Origin: Marinilabiliaceae bacterium UBA5488
GTDB lineage: Bacteria > Bacteroidota > Bacteroidia > Bacteroidales > Marinilabiliaceae
Direction: 5' to 3'
Assembly (NCBI GenBank): GCA_002427105.1
Contig: DIPM01000035.1
Coordinates: forward strand, 131,334 to 192,753
Length of the DNA: 61,420 nucleotides
The notes under the pieces were generated by a model. It saw only the letters and a list, made by a program, of their open reading frames with translations. It had not been told where the DNA came from and made no database searches. The stretch's first letter is position 1. Each line of letters opens with the position of its first letter. A program made the translations under genes and the position numbers. Below, in pieces: positions 34,461 through 43,444 of the stretch.

Positions 34461-36917
34461 ATGTATTTATTTTCGGAAATAGCCTCCATTATGGGGGGCG
34501 AGGTAAGACACGAGAGCGATGCGCTTATTAGTCGCCTGGTTTTTGATACCCGCTTGCTGGTAGAGCCTGAGGGAACTTTGTTCTTTGCCCTTAAAAGCGA
34601 CCACAAAGACGGCCATAGTTATATAGTTAATGCTTATGATAAGGGAGTGCGGCACTTTGTGGTGAATCATTCTTTTATTATTCCCCGCGAGTTTGATGAT
34701 GCCTGCTTTATTTCCGTTGATGATACCTTGCGCGCTTTGCAGATATTAGCGAAGAGACATCGCCAGAAGTATTCTATCCCTGTTTTGGCTATTACCGGGA
34801 GCAATGGCAAGACTATTGTTAAGGAGTGGCTTAGTCAGGCGCTCTCATTTAAAGAGAAAATTACTCGTTCGCCGCGCAGCTATAACAGTCAGATAGGCGT
34901 TCCTCTCAGCCTTTGGCAGCTTAATGAGCATAGCACGCTGGGCATATTTGAGGCCGGAATCAGCCGCCCCGGCGAAATGGAAAGCTTAAGTGAGCTAATA
35001 CGACCCACTATGGGGCTGATAACCAATATCGGGATGGCTCATCAGGAGTATTTTGTTTCAGTGGAGCAGAAGATAGACGAGAAGCTTAAACTGTTTGAAA
35101 CTTGTGACACTATATTTTTGAGTAGCGACAATGTCGCTCTCTATAACAGATGCCGCGAGTTGTATAAAGAGAAAAAACTGCTTAGCTGGGGGCGCTTGAC
35201 GGGGGCTGATTTGCAGCTTACCGACTCTGAAGCAGCTGCGGAAGGCCTTTTAAAGTTAAGATGGCAAAACAAGGATCTTGAAATCCCTATTCCTTTCAGG
35301 GATGTAATATCTGTGGAGAATTTGCTTTCAGTTATCCTTTTTATGCTGCAGACAGGTTGCAGTGAGCAACAGATAAGAACACAGGTGATGAGAATACAGC
35401 CTGTTGCAATGCGTATGGAGCAAAAGGAAGGAATCGAGGGCTCATTGATAATTAACGACAGCTACAATTCGGATATCACTTCGCTGGAGACGGCACTGAG
35501 CTTTTTAGAGCAGTTGGGCAGGACGCGTTGGAGCCGTCACACGCTTATTATGTCAGATTTGTTTCAGACCGGCATAGACAATGATGTGCTTTACCCTTAT
35601 GTGGCTGAGCTTATTAAGCGTAAGAATATTGACCGGTTTATTGGCGTTGGTGCTGAGCTTACACGCTATTCCTCATGTTTTGGCGCAGATTCTTTATTCT
35701 TCGCCGGGACGGAGGCTCTTTTAGAAGCTCTTCCCACTATTAGCTTTAAAGGTCATGCTCTACTGATAAAGGGAGCCAGGATTTTCAGATTTGAAAGACT
35801 GGTGGAAAAGCTGGAATTAAAGCAACACAGCACCCTTCTTGAAATCGACATGGATGCCTTAGTCAAAAACTTTAATGTATTCAGGGCTAAACTTAAGCCG
35901 GGTGTGAAGTCTCTTGCTATGGTTAAGGCCTTTGGCTATGGAAGCGGGCTCTATGAAATTTCAGCTGCTCTGCAGAATGCTAAAGTTGATTATCTGGGAG
36001 TGGCATTTGCTGATGAGGGCGTAGAACTTCGTCAGGCCGGGGTTTCCCTTCCCATTATCGTTATGAATCCGGAAGAGAAAAGTTTTCCCCTGATGATAGA
36101 GTATCGGCTTGAGCCCGAAATTTATAGTTTCAGAATTATGGAAGCCTTTAACCGCGCTGTGGATACGGGAGATGATGAGCCATTCCCTATTCATATTAAG
36201 CTCGATTCGGGTATGCACCGCCTGGGCTTCTATGAGCATGATGCGGAAGCCTTGCTTGAGCGCCTAAACAGCATGAAAAAACTGAAGGTTCGCTCTGTGT
36301 TTTCACATCTGGCAGGTAGCGATGATCCTCAGCATGATGAGTTTACCCTTAGCCAGCTTAGGTGTTTTGAGCTCTTCTGCGCCAAATTGAAAAAAGGTCT
36401 GGGCTATCCCTTTATCCGTCACATCCTTAACTCAGCAGGTATTGAGCGCTTCCCCGACTATCAGTATGAGATGGTGCGTTTGGGAATAGGTCTATACGGG
36501 ATTAGTTCGATAGCTGATACCCGCTTGCAGAATGTTGCAAGCTTAAAAACTTATATTTCGCAGGTGAAAACTGTTGAGGAAGGAGCGACGATCGGCTATG
36601 GCCGCCATGGAAAGGTGAGGGCAGGAGGTCGGATTGCCGTCTTGCCAATTGGCTATGCTGATGGCTTGAACCGGGGATTGAGCAATGGCAAAGGGCGTGT
36701 AAGGATAGGCAAGTATTTACTGCCAATTGTTGGGAATATCTGCATGGATAGCTGCATGGTTGATGTTTCGGATATTGAGGCACACGACGGCGATGAGGTT
36801 ATAGTCTTTGGCAAGTCGCCTTCAGTTATGGATATTGCCGGGGCTCTTCATACCATCCCCTATGAGGTTCTTACAGGAATCAGCAGGCGTGTCAAACGCG
36901 TCTATTATAAAGAGTAG
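34461..36917 (+). CDS. murF-alr: MurF-alanine racemase bifunctional fusion
   Basis: 818 residues. The N-terminal half (about 1-450) is the UDP-MurNAc-tripeptide:D-Ala-D-Ala ligase, with P-loop ITGSNGKTIVKEWL and INDSYNSD segment. The C-terminal half (about 455-818) is a PLP-dependent alanine racemase with cofactor Lys489 in SLAMVKAFGYGSG and the GYADGLNRGLSNGKG and YEVLTGISRRVKR segments. The fusion joins supply of D-Ala to addition of the D-Ala-D-Ala dipeptide and is characteristic of Bacteroidota. The Ddl that makes the dipeptide is encoded at 12.4-13.4 kb. In the racemase lysine motif Phe-Gly replaces the common Asn-Ala. Confidence 0.95.
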   Translation: MYLFSEIASIMGGEVRHESDALISRLVFDTRLLVEPEGTLFFALKSDHKDGHSYIVNAYDKGVRHFVVNHSFIIPREFDDACFISVDDTLRALQILAKRHRQKYSIPVLAITGSNGKTIVKEWLSQALSFKEKITRSPRSYNSQIGVPLSLWQLNEHSTLGIFEAGISRPGEMESLSELIRPTMGLITNIGMAHQEYFVSVEQKIDEKLKLFETCDTIFLSSDNVALYNRCRELYKEKKLLSWGRLTGADLQLTDSEAAAEGLLKLRWQNKDLEIPIPFRDVISVENLLSVILFMLQTGCSEQQIRTQVMRIQPVAMRMEQKEGIEGSLIINDSYNSDITSLETALSFLEQLGRTRWSRHTLIMSDLFQTGIDNDVLYPYVAELIKRKNIDRFIGVGAELTRYSSCFGADSLFFAGTEALLEALPTISFKGHALLIKGARIFRFERLVEKLELKQHSTLLEIDMDALVKNFNVFRAKLKPGVKSLAMVKAFGYGSGLYEISAALQNAKVDYLGVAFADEGVELRQAGVSLPIIVMNPEEKSFPLMIEYRLEPEIYSFRIMEAFNRAVDTGDDEPFPIHIKLDSGMHRLGFYEHDAEALLERLNSMKKLKVRSVFSHLAGSDDPQHDEFTLSQLRCFELFCAKLKKGLGYPFIRHILNSAGIERFPDYQYEMVRLGIGLYGISSIADTRLQNVASLKTYISQVKTVEEGATIGYGRHGKVRAGGRIAVLPIGYADGLNRGLSNGKGRVRIGKYLLPIVGNICMDSCMVDVSDIEAHDGDEVIVFGKSPSVMDIAGALHTIPYEVLTGISRRVKRVYYKE

Positions 36918-36933
36918 ATGCTTAGCAAATAAT

Positions 36934-37641
36934 TTATCCTAAACGAGAAATACGCTCAAGGCTTTCTTGATCCAGGATTCTTATCACTCTGCCTTCCACA
37001 TCAATCAAATTCTCTTTGGTAAAAGTGGTTAAAGTGCGGATAGCATTTGATGTTGTCATATTTGAAAAGCTGGCCAGATCTTCACGTGAGAGGTTGATAT
37101 TAAGTGTCTTATTGTCTTCTTCGAAACCGTAAATATCACGAAGCAAAATAAGGCTCTCGGCCAGACGTCCGCGGATATGCTTTTGTGTAAGAGAGACTGT
37201 CCTGAAGCGGGTAAATCCCAACTCGGAAGCAAAGGATTTTATAATATTCAGGCAGAGTCGATTATTGTTAAGCATTAATTTTTCAATTACCGGCTTAGCA
37301 ATGTGGAAGACAACACAGGGCTCAATTACAACGGCAGATGCAATATGAGCCTCGTCGGCAAAGAGAGCTCTGTAACCGATAAAGTCAGGTGCTTTTGCAA
37401 GTCTTACTATCTGGTCGCGGCCACCGACGCCTTCGGTAAAAACTTTTACTTTTCCCGAGCCGAGGCATAACAATCCGGTGGGAAGTTCTCCCTCCTGATA
37501 AATAATCTGGTTTTTCCGGTATTTTGTTACCGTATGATTTTTTTCTAAATAGTTTTTCTCCTCAACATTCAATACACTATATAGTATTGGAATGTCCTTT
37601 ATTGTAGGCTCGGGGCCTGATGACTTTTTGTTTGCTGCCAT
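36934..37641 (-). CDS. Crp/Fnr-family transcriptional regulator
   Basis: 235 residues: cyclic-nucleotide-binding-like domain (about 25-145; QIIYQEGELPTGLLCLGSGKVKVF) and a C-terminal winged helix (about 160-230; LSREDLASFSNMTTSNAIRTLTTFTKENLI). No Cys cluster for an Fe-S sensor is present at the N-terminus, and the cAMP-binding Arg-Ser pair is not obvious, so the signal is unknown. ATG 37641 is chosen because the exact -7 box at 37681-37688 puts the transcript start downstream of an alternative ATG at 37683. Confidence 0.9.
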   Translation of the reverse strand: MAANKKSSGPEPTIKDIPILYSVLNVEEKNYLEKNHTVTKYRKNQIIYQEGELPTGLLCLGSGKVKVFTEGVGGRDQIVRLAKAPDFIGYRALFADEAHIASAVVIEPCVVFHIAKPVIEKLMLNNNRLCLNIIKSFASELGFTRFRTVSLTQKHIRGRLAESLILLRDIYGFEEDNKTLNINLSREDLASFSNMTTSNAIRTLTTFTKENLIDVEGRVIRILDQESLERISRLG

Positions 37642-37652
37642 ATTTCTTGACC

Positions 37653-37688
37653 GTGTTCTACAACACTGTTCTATAGCATGCAAAATTA
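37653..37688 (-). promoter_or_regulatory. Promoter and possible self-operator of the Crp/Fnr gene
   Basis: Minus-strand TAATTTTG (37688-37681) is an exact -7 box. In the leader, GTGTT-CTAC-AACAC (37653-37666) is an inverted repeat with a length and spacing close to Crp/Fnr sites, and TGTTCTA occurs twice 14 bp apart (37654-37660, 37668-37674). Its position between start site and ATG fits autorepression, which is inference. Confidence 0.5.
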
Positions 37689-37722
37689 CAAATTTTTATC
37701 CTTTAATGGTAATAAAATCAAA

Positions 37723-39405
37723 TTAATATAATTTGTGTTTTGCAACTATGGGTATTCTCCTTCCAAAGCCAAAGGCTTTGCCAGACACTCTCAGGACCGG
37801 CGGTGATTGAAATCTTTTATGCTCGTTGCGATCTACCATAGTGATAACGCGTTCTACCGTTGCGGCATCAAATCCCTCATTTATTATCTCTTTGCACGAC
37901 AAGTTCTGCTCTATATATCTGAATAGTATCGCGTCAAGGAGATTGTAGTCGGGCAGCGAGTCGCTATCTTTTTGGTCGGGTCTAAGTTCGGCTGATGGTG
38001 GCTTGCTTATCGTGTTGGCGGGGATAAGCTCCTTGTCGCGGTTAATATAGGCAGCAAGTTTGTAAAGGTCTGATTTGTAAACATCCGCCAGTACGCTTAA
38101 GCCGCCTGCCATATCCCCGTATAGGGTTCCGTAGCCCACAGCAGCTTCGCTTTTGTTGGAAGTGTTGAGTAAAATATGCCCGAATTTATTGGAATATGCC
38201 ATCAGTAAGGTTCCGCGTATTCTGGCCTGGATATTCTCTTCGGTAACATCTGCAGCTCTGCCATCAAAGGTATTTTTCAGCGCTTTTTCGTAGCTGTAGT
38301 AAATATCTTTGATGGGAATGATTTCCGAACTGAGTCCTGTGTTTTTGACCAGATCTTCGGCATCTGTTATGCTGTGGTCGCTTGAATATTGAGAGGGCAT
38401 TAATATGCCGTGAACATTTTCGGCCCCCAGGGCTTCGGCTGCTAAAACGGCCACGATAGCCGAGTCGAGACCCCCCGAGAGTCCGAGGACGGCAGTTTTA
38501 AGCCCCGATTTGCTGAAGTAATCGTGAATCCCGCATACCAGAGCTTTATGAATAAGCTCAATCGCGAGGGGGAACCGGCTGGCTGAAGGTTCCGGACTAT
38601 TAGTGCCCTCTTTCCGGATGGCTTCACCAACAATGTAAAGCTCCTCCTTAAAGAAGTCCAAACGATGCACGATATTGCCATCGGCGCCGATGTGCATTGA
38701 GCCGCCATCAAATATCAGTTCGCTGTTTGCTCCTGTCTGATTCACATAATATAGCGGCATACGGTAGGTCTCAGCCTTTTTGCATACCACCCGCCGACGT
38801 AGTTCATGCTGGTTGTGTGAGAAGGGCGAGGCTGCTATGTTAATGGCGAAGTCAGGTTTTAGGGCTGCCAGCTTTTGCATGGGCGACAGCGTATAAAGGT
38901 GATTGCGGTCGAAGCTTTTTTCCACCGGTCGGTCGTCCCAAATATCTTCACAGATAGTAATTGCAATTCTTTTCCCTTTGTAATTAAGGATGTTAAACTC
39001 CCGGTTAGGCTGGAAGTAGCGATACTCATCAAAAACATCGTAGGTGGGAAGAAGGGTTTTGTGCACAAGGGCTCTTGCCTTACCCTCGTTTAAGAACCAC
39101 GCGGAATTGTAAAGAGGCTTGCCTTTGGCATCCGGATTAATTGAAGGGCCTCCAACGATGGCGGCTATTCCATTGCAGCAAAGGGCGATTTTATGAATCG
39201 CTTCAATAGCGGCATTGACAAAGCTTTCTTTTGTGAGCAAATCCAGCGGGGGATAGCCCGTTATTGCCAGCTCTGAAAAGACCAGAAGCTCAACTCCCTG
39301 TTTTTTTGCCTCCTCTATCGTCTTGACGATTTTGGCGCTGTTGGATTGAAAGTCACCAACTGTGTAATTGAGTTGAGCTAATGCCATCTTAAGGTCTGCT
39401 TGCAT
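37723..39405 (-). CDS. nadE: Glutamine-dependent NAD+ synthetase
   Basis: 560 residues. The N-terminal nitrilase-type glutaminase domain (about 1-260) has its Glu in FSELAITGYPP, Lys in HKTLLPTYDVFDE and Cys in ITICEDIWDD. The C-terminal ATP-dependent amidating domain (about 285-560) has the P-loop LGLSGGLDSAIVAVLA and the NTSNKSEAAVGYGTLYGD segment. It makes NAD+ from nicotinic acid adenine dinucleotide. The outer membrane protein gene ends 23 nt upstream, where AAGTTCT is repeated about three times in tandem. Confidence 0.95.
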   Translation of the reverse strand: MQADLKMALAQLNYTVGDFQSNSAKIVKTIEEAKKQGVELLVFSELAITGYPPLDLLTKESFVNAAIEAIHKIALCCNGIAAIVGGPSINPDAKGKPLYNSAWFLNEGKARALVHKTLLPTYDVFDEYRYFQPNREFNILNYKGKRIAITICEDIWDDRPVEKSFDRNHLYTLSPMQKLAALKPDFAINIAASPFSHNQHELRRRVVCKKAETYRMPLYYVNQTGANSELIFDGGSMHIGADGNIVHRLDFFKEELYIVGEAIRKEGTNSPEPSASRFPLAIELIHKALVCGIHDYFSKSGLKTAVLGLSGGLDSAIVAVLAAEALGAENVHGILMPSQYSSDHSITDAEDLVKNTGLSSEIIPIKDIYYSYEKALKNTFDGRAADVTEENIQARIRGTLLMAYSNKFGHILLNTSNKSEAAVGYGTLYGDMAGGLSVLADVYKSDLYKLAAYINRDKELIPANTISKPPSAELRPDQKDSDSLPDYNLLDAILFRYIEQNLSCKEIINEGFDAATVERVITMVDRNEHKRFQSPPVLRVSGKAFGFGRRIPIVAKHKLY

Positions 39406-39428
39406 TTTTCAAGTTCTAAGTTCTAAGT

Positions 39429-40061
39429 TTAGAAAATAAATCCAAATTCAAAGACCAAACGGTTGAGGATGGCCTTGTCATCGAAACCATTTCTGTCTGT
39501 TGTGTCAAAGAAGCCGTTATTAAAGAGTATTCCTACCATCAAAGCGTTGCGGCCCCCAAGCGAATATTCAACACCTCCTCCAATGTGGTAGCCAAGGTCG
39601 AGCAGTTTTACTTCATCGGCTATTTTGTTGTCGTCTTTGTTTTTAGCCATGATATTAATCTGGGGAGACAGCCCGAAACGTCCATAGATATTAAATCTGT
39701 GCATATCTTCCGAGCGCAACTTCAGGCCCACAGGGATTTCAAGATACCTGAGTTTGTAGGTTTGTTGCTGCGCGGGAATACTTGATTGACCCTGAACGAG
39801 TTCCGGATATCCAAGTTTGCCGCCGCTTGCATTGATAGTAATACCGGTAGTGAAGGCATAATTATCACCAAAAAAGCGGTCAACTATAAGTCCAACATTA
39901 TATCCCAGCTGAGAGCCCTTGTTTTCAACCACATCCATATCAGATTTCAGCCATGAAATCTGTGGTGTAAGTACGAAAGAAATACGGGTCTCTCCCGCAG
40001 ATTGAGCACTCAACAGTTGTGATGCCAGCATAAGAGCCAGTGTTACGATTATCTTTTGCAT
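39429..40061 (-). CDS. Outer membrane beta-barrel protein (porin-like)
   Basis: 210 residues with a signal peptide (about 1-20, ending LLSAQSAGE) and alternating hydrophobic strands typical of an 8-stranded PorT/OmpW-like barrel (beta-barrel protein domain 2 of Bacteroidota). Typical segments are YNVGLIVDRFFGDNYAFTTGI and VGLKLRSEDMHRFNIYGRFG, and the C-terminus ends with Phe (FGFIF). The ligand or role is unknown. Probably first gene of a unit with nadE. Confidence 0.8.
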   Translation of the reverse strand: MQKIIVTLALMLASQLLSAQSAGETRISFVLTPQISWLKSDMDVVENKGSQLGYNVGLIVDRFFGDNYAFTTGITINASGGKLGYPELVQGQSSIPAQQQTYKLRYLEIPVGLKLRSEDMHRFNIYGRFGLSPQINIMAKNKDDNKIADEVKLLDLGYHIGGGVEYSLGGRNALMVGILFNNGFFDTTDRNGFDDKAILNRLVFEFGFIF

Positions 40062-40231
40062 AATTTTTATTTCAGAATTGTTATATTTCTACCTCATTTG
40101 CTTTATAAGCTTTATAGATTTACAAACTTAGTGAAAAGCTGTATTTATTGCTTAGCTCAGGTGAAATTTATAACAATAGAGTATCTTGCAGTTTTATTAT
40201 TTGAAGACATCCGGTAATTAATAGTTAGCGC

Positions 40232-41236
40232 ATGAAGAAGAATTTTGCTTTTATTTTGGTTCTGTTTATGGCTTCAACGGCATGTAACAATCGAGCTAAA
40301 TCGCCCGATTTACGTGATATTGAAGTTGATTTCGAGCTTATTCCTTTTTATGAGGAACTGTTCGCGATAGCTCCCGACAGCTTCGTTTATGAAGCTGAAC
40401 GCGTTAAAGAAAAGTATGGCAGCTATCTTGATGCTTATAGTATGGGCGTGATAGGGGCAGGGCCGGTCGAAGATGAGGCTTTTGCAGAGAACATGAAGTT
40501 TTTCCTGGCCTATGAGCCCAATCAGGAGGTAATAGATACAGTAATTAATCTGTTTGAAGATAAAGAAAGTTTAAAAGCAGAGCTTGAAGCTGCCTTTAAG
40601 CATTACAAATATTACTTCCCCGAATCCGGGATTCCGGATGTGTATCTTCATATTTCAGGCTTTAATCAGTCTATAGTTGTTGATTCATCATGGATTTCAG
40701 TGGGCGTTGAGAAGTATCTAGGCCGTGAATGTGTTTTTTATGAACGCCTGGCAATTCCGCTGTACTTGCGAAGACGTATGTCTCCCGAAAAGATTGTGCC
40801 TGATGTAATGATGTCGGTGGCTATGACCGAATATCCGTATTCATCTGAGGTGGACAACCTGATAAATCAGATGTTTTTTGAAGGTAAGACCCGCTACTTT
40901 GTTAAGCAGATGATGCCTGATATTGCCGATACTACTTTGTTCGATTTTACAGGTGCCGAATTGGCTTGGGTGCAAAACCATGAAAAGATGATGTGGCAGT
41001 ATATTGTTGAGAAGAAGCATCTCTTTGCCGTCGACAGGATGACTTTGCAGCGCTACATTGGCAAGAGCCCTTTTAGCTATCATTTTGGTCAGGAGTCTCC
41101 GGGAGGTGCTGCCATCTATGTTGGCTACCGGATAGTAGAATCTTTTATGAAACGTAATCCTGAAACTACTTTGTCTCAGCTTATGGAGATGAATGATGGC
41201 AACCGGTTTTTGAGTTCTGCTCGTTACAATCCTTAA
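40232..41236 (+). CDS. gldB: Gliding motility/T9SS lipoprotein GldB
   Basis: 334 residues. A lipoprotein signal peptide has its Cys at residue 18 (ASTACNN). The mature protein has the GldB hallmarks FYEELFAIAPDSFVYEAERVKEKYG, the LGRECVFYERLAIPLYLRRRMSPEKI segment and a C-terminal YVGYRIVESFMKRNP motif, resembling the metalloprotease-like fold of the family. GldB is needed for gliding and T9SS function in Flavobacterium, where it lies near nadE, as here. Other gld/por genes are not in the window. The T9SS cargo encoded at 51.9 kb agrees with a working system. Confidence 0.9.
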   Translation: MKKNFAFILVLFMASTACNNRAKSPDLRDIEVDFELIPFYEELFAIAPDSFVYEAERVKEKYGSYLDAYSMGVIGAGPVEDEAFAENMKFFLAYEPNQEVIDTVINLFEDKESLKAELEAAFKHYKYYFPESGIPDVYLHISGFNQSIVVDSSWISVGVEKYLGRECVFYERLAIPLYLRRRMSPEKIVPDVMMSVAMTEYPYSSEVDNLINQMFFEGKTRYFVKQMMPDIADTTLFDFTGAELAWVQNHEKMMWQYIVEKKHLFAVDRMTLQRYIGKSPFSYHFGQESPGGAAIYVGYRIVESFMKRNPETTLSQLMEMNDGNRFLSSARYNP

Positions 41237-41248
41237 AAATAATTAGTT

Positions 41249-41809
41249 ATGGGTATTAGTCAGAAGAAGAAAGCTTTGCGTAAAACTATTATGGAGCTTA
41301 AAAAGGCTGCCGGAACTAAGCAAATGCAAAGGGAGAGCCGGGAGCTCGTCCTGCGTTTGGAGCAGAATAAGCAATTTCAGGATGCAGAGTGTGTTTTGGC
41401 TTATTGGCCTATGCCCGATGAGATAGATTTACGGGCTCTGATTCTTAAGTGGCAGTCAAGCAAGAGTTTTCTGCTTCCTGTGGTTAAGGATGATTATTTG
41501 GAAATAAGGAAATTTGATGGGGAGGAATCGCTTGTGCCAAGCCCTCACTTCGGCATCCTTGAGCCGGCAGGGCAGCCCTTTGCTGAGCTTAGCAAGATAG
41601 ATCTTGTACTTGTTCCCGGACTTGCATTTGATAAATCAGGCTACCGCCTAGGAAGAGGTAAAGCATATTATGACAGATTGCTCCCACGCCTTGTCAATGC
41701 TTACAAATTAGGTGTCGGGTTTTCTTTTCAATTGCTAGAGGAGGTTCCTTGCGAACCTCATGATGAGTTGCTTGATGAGGTGCTAATGGGGAGTCCGGAG
41801 ATACTTTAA
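41249..41809 (+). CDS. 5-formyltetrahydrofolate cyclo-ligase
   Basis: 186 residues. The enzyme returns 5-formyl-THF to 5,10-methenyl-THF with ATP. The family motifs are the basic start KKKALRKTIMELKK, VLAYWPMPDEIDLRAL and the C-terminal LVLVPGLAFDKSGYRLGRGKAYYDRLLP, which binds substrate and ATP. It is 12 nt after gldB and probably in its transcript, and ends at a bidirectional terminator. Confidence 0.94.
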   Translation: MGISQKKKALRKTIMELKKAAGTKQMQRESRELVLRLEQNKQFQDAECVLAYWPMPDEIDLRALILKWQSSKSFLLPVVKDDYLEIRKFDGEESLVPSPHFGILEPAGQPFAELSKIDLVLVPGLAFDKSGYRLGRGKAYYDRLLPRLVNAYKLGVGFSFQLLEEVPCEPHDELLDEVLMGSPEIL

Positions 41810-41815
41810 TTATAA

Positions 41816-41850
41816 AATAAAAGACCCTTCACTATGAGGGGTCTTTTATT
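41816..41850. terminator. Bidirectional terminator
   Basis: AAAAGACCC (41819-41827) pairs with GGGTCTTTT (41839-41847), extended by TTC/GAG pairs around the loop ACTAT, with A/T runs on both sides. It serves the cyclo-ligase gene on the plus strand and the ferredoxin gene on the minus strand. Confidence 0.9.
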
Positions 41851-41861
41851 TTTAGCCTTGC

Positions 41862-42029
41862 TTATGCAGGGTGGATGCTTTCAGTTGGACAAACATCAGC
41901 GCATGAACCACAGTCAGTGCAAGCTTCAGGATCAATCTTATAAATATCTCCCTCGCTGATGGCGTCAACAGGACACTCATCTATGCAAGATCCGCAAGCA
42001 ATGCAAGAATCATCAATTACGTATGCCAT
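41862..42029 (-). CDS. 2[4Fe-4S] ferredoxin
   Basis: A 55-residue low-potential electron carrier of the clostridial type. The two cluster motifs CIACGSCIDECP (residues 9-20) and CTDCGSCADVCP (37-48) give eight Cys in the classic CxxCxxCxxxCP spacing. It was found by direct translation because of its size. It has a consensus promoter 30-60 nt upstream and shares the bidirectional terminator. Such ferredoxins serve pyruvate:ferredoxin oxidoreductase and hydrogenase, fitting an anaerobic or facultative life. Confidence 0.97.
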   Translation of the reverse strand: MAYVIDDSCIACGSCIDECPVDAISEGDIYKIDPEACTDCGSCADVCPTESIHPA

Positions 42030-42058
42030 TTTTTTTATCTTTTAAAAAAATAATTATA

Positions 42059-42088
42059 CAAAATTAGGGTCTTTTTTCGGTAAACAAA
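42059..42088 (-). promoter_or_regulatory. Promoter of the ferredoxin gene
   Basis: Minus-strand TTTG (42088-42085), an 18-nt spacer and TAATTTTG (42066-42059) match both consensus elements. The start near 42052 leaves a leader of about 22 nt. Confidence 0.8.
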
Positions 42089-42177
42089 ACTAATTATTAA
42101 CTATTCCTTGTTATCCCCTCTAATTTTTAGTGTTTATAAATTAGACTCCGGTGTTTTTATCAACAAGCTTTGTGCCA

Positions 42178-43371
42178 TTAGTCGCTCAGTAAATTAATAG
42201 CTATCCATGTCATAGCGCCTGCAGAGGTTTCCAGCGAATCTTCGTTAAGGTTGAATTGAGGGCTGTGCAGAGAGCCTGTGTTAACATTAGGCTGCTTAAC
42301 TCCGAAGCGATAAAAAGTTGCCGGGAAGCGGTGAGTGTAAAACCCGAAGTCTTCGGCAGTCATCCTCAATTCCATCTCCTCTACATTGTCCCGACCAACA
42401 TATTGAGCTGCCAGCTCCCTTACTTTTTCGGTCAGCTCGTCGTTGTTAAGCACCATAGGATAGCCGTCTTTAATATCAATCTCCGCGCTGCATCCATAGG
42501 CCAGGGCAGTTGTGACCGTTATGTCTTTAATTTTTTCCTTAATAATAGCTCGCCATTTTTCATCCATGGCACGCAGGGTTCCCGCTATTTCAACTTTCTC
42601 AGGAATAATATTGGTCGCCCCTTTGGCTTCAATTTTTCCAAACGACAATACAATGGGAATGCTTGCGGGGGCTATACGACTCACCACCTGCTGAAGACTC
42701 ACAATAAGCTGAGCGGAAGCCAGAACAGTATCATTCAGCGTATGCGGAATGGCGGCATGCCCTCCTTTACCCTTGATGGTAATGTATATTTCATCTGCCG
42801 AGGCCATACATATTCCCTTTCGAAAGCCTAACTTTCCGCTCTCCATTTCAGGCAGAACATGCTGCCCTATAATATAGTCCGGCTTCGGGTTCTCAAGCGC
42901 TCCCTCTTGCAATAAGATGGAAGCTCCGCCCGGGTGCTTCTCTTCTCCGGGTTGAAATATCAAGAGTATGGTTCCTCCCCAGCTTTTTTTAAGCTTATTA
43001 AGCATTATTCCCGTTCCCAGCAGTGAAGCCGTATGTGCATCATGGCCACAGGCGTGCATCACGCCGTAGTTTTTCGACGAAAAAGCAAGTCCGCTGTTTT
43101 CCTGTATAGGTAAAGCGTCTATATCCGCCCTCAAAGCAAGAGTTCGTCCCTCTCCGGCTTCACCCTTGATGCTGGCTATAATACCGGTGCCTGCAACTCC
43201 CTCTCTGAAGTTTATGCTGTTTTGGCCAAGCACAGCGGCAATGTATTTTGCAGTGTTTTGTTCCTCAAATGACAGCTCGGGGTTTTGATGCAGCCATCTT
43301 CTGAAAGTGATAATCTCATCAATTAACTCTCTCGTCAGATGTTTTATGTTCTGTAGAGTAATTGCGGACAT
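42178..43371 (-). CDS. M20D family amidohydrolase (aminoacylase/IAA-amino acid hydrolase-like)
   Basis: A 397-residue cytoplasmic metal hydrolase. It has RADIDALPIQE, the metal-binding MHACGHDAHTA and the FQPGEEKHPGGASILLQEGAL segment with the catalytic Glu, a dimerisation insert (about 190-305), and a C-terminal SLHSPQFNLNE with the last His ligand. The family removes acyl groups from N-acyl amino acids. The actual substrate is unknown. It is downstream of the TlpA-like gene on the same strand across a 73-nt gap with a stable hairpin. Confidence 0.9.
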   Translation of the reverse strand: MSAITLQNIKHLTRELIDEIITFRRWLHQNPELSFEEQNTAKYIAAVLGQNSINFREGVAGTGIIASIKGEAGEGRTLALRADIDALPIQENSGLAFSSKNYGVMHACGHDAHTASLLGTGIMLNKLKKSWGGTILLIFQPGEEKHPGGASILLQEGALENPKPDYIIGQHVLPEMESGKLGFRKGICMASADEIYITIKGKGGHAAIPHTLNDTVLASAQLIVSLQQVVSRIAPASIPIVLSFGKIEAKGATNIIPEKVEIAGTLRAMDEKWRAIIKEKIKDITVTTALAYGCSAEIDIKDGYPMVLNNDELTEKVRELAAQYVGRDNVEEMELRMTAEDFGFYTHRFPATFYRFGVKQPNVNTGSLHSPQFNLNEDSLETSAGAMTWIAINLLSD

Positions 43372-43401
43372 AAGAATAGTATGTGTTGTAATGCAAGATG
43401 G

Positions 43402-43432
43402 CCGGCATGCCTAATATTTTAGGTAATGCCGG
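43402..43432 (-). terminator. Hairpin between the TlpA-like and M20D genes
   Basis: CCGGCAT (43402-43408) pairs with ATGCCGG (43426-43432), with an inner CCTAA/TTAGG stem and loop TATT. No T tract follows on the minus strand, so it may be a weak terminator or an RNA stability element. Confidence 0.45.
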
Positions 43433-43444
43433 ATATCTCTTATC

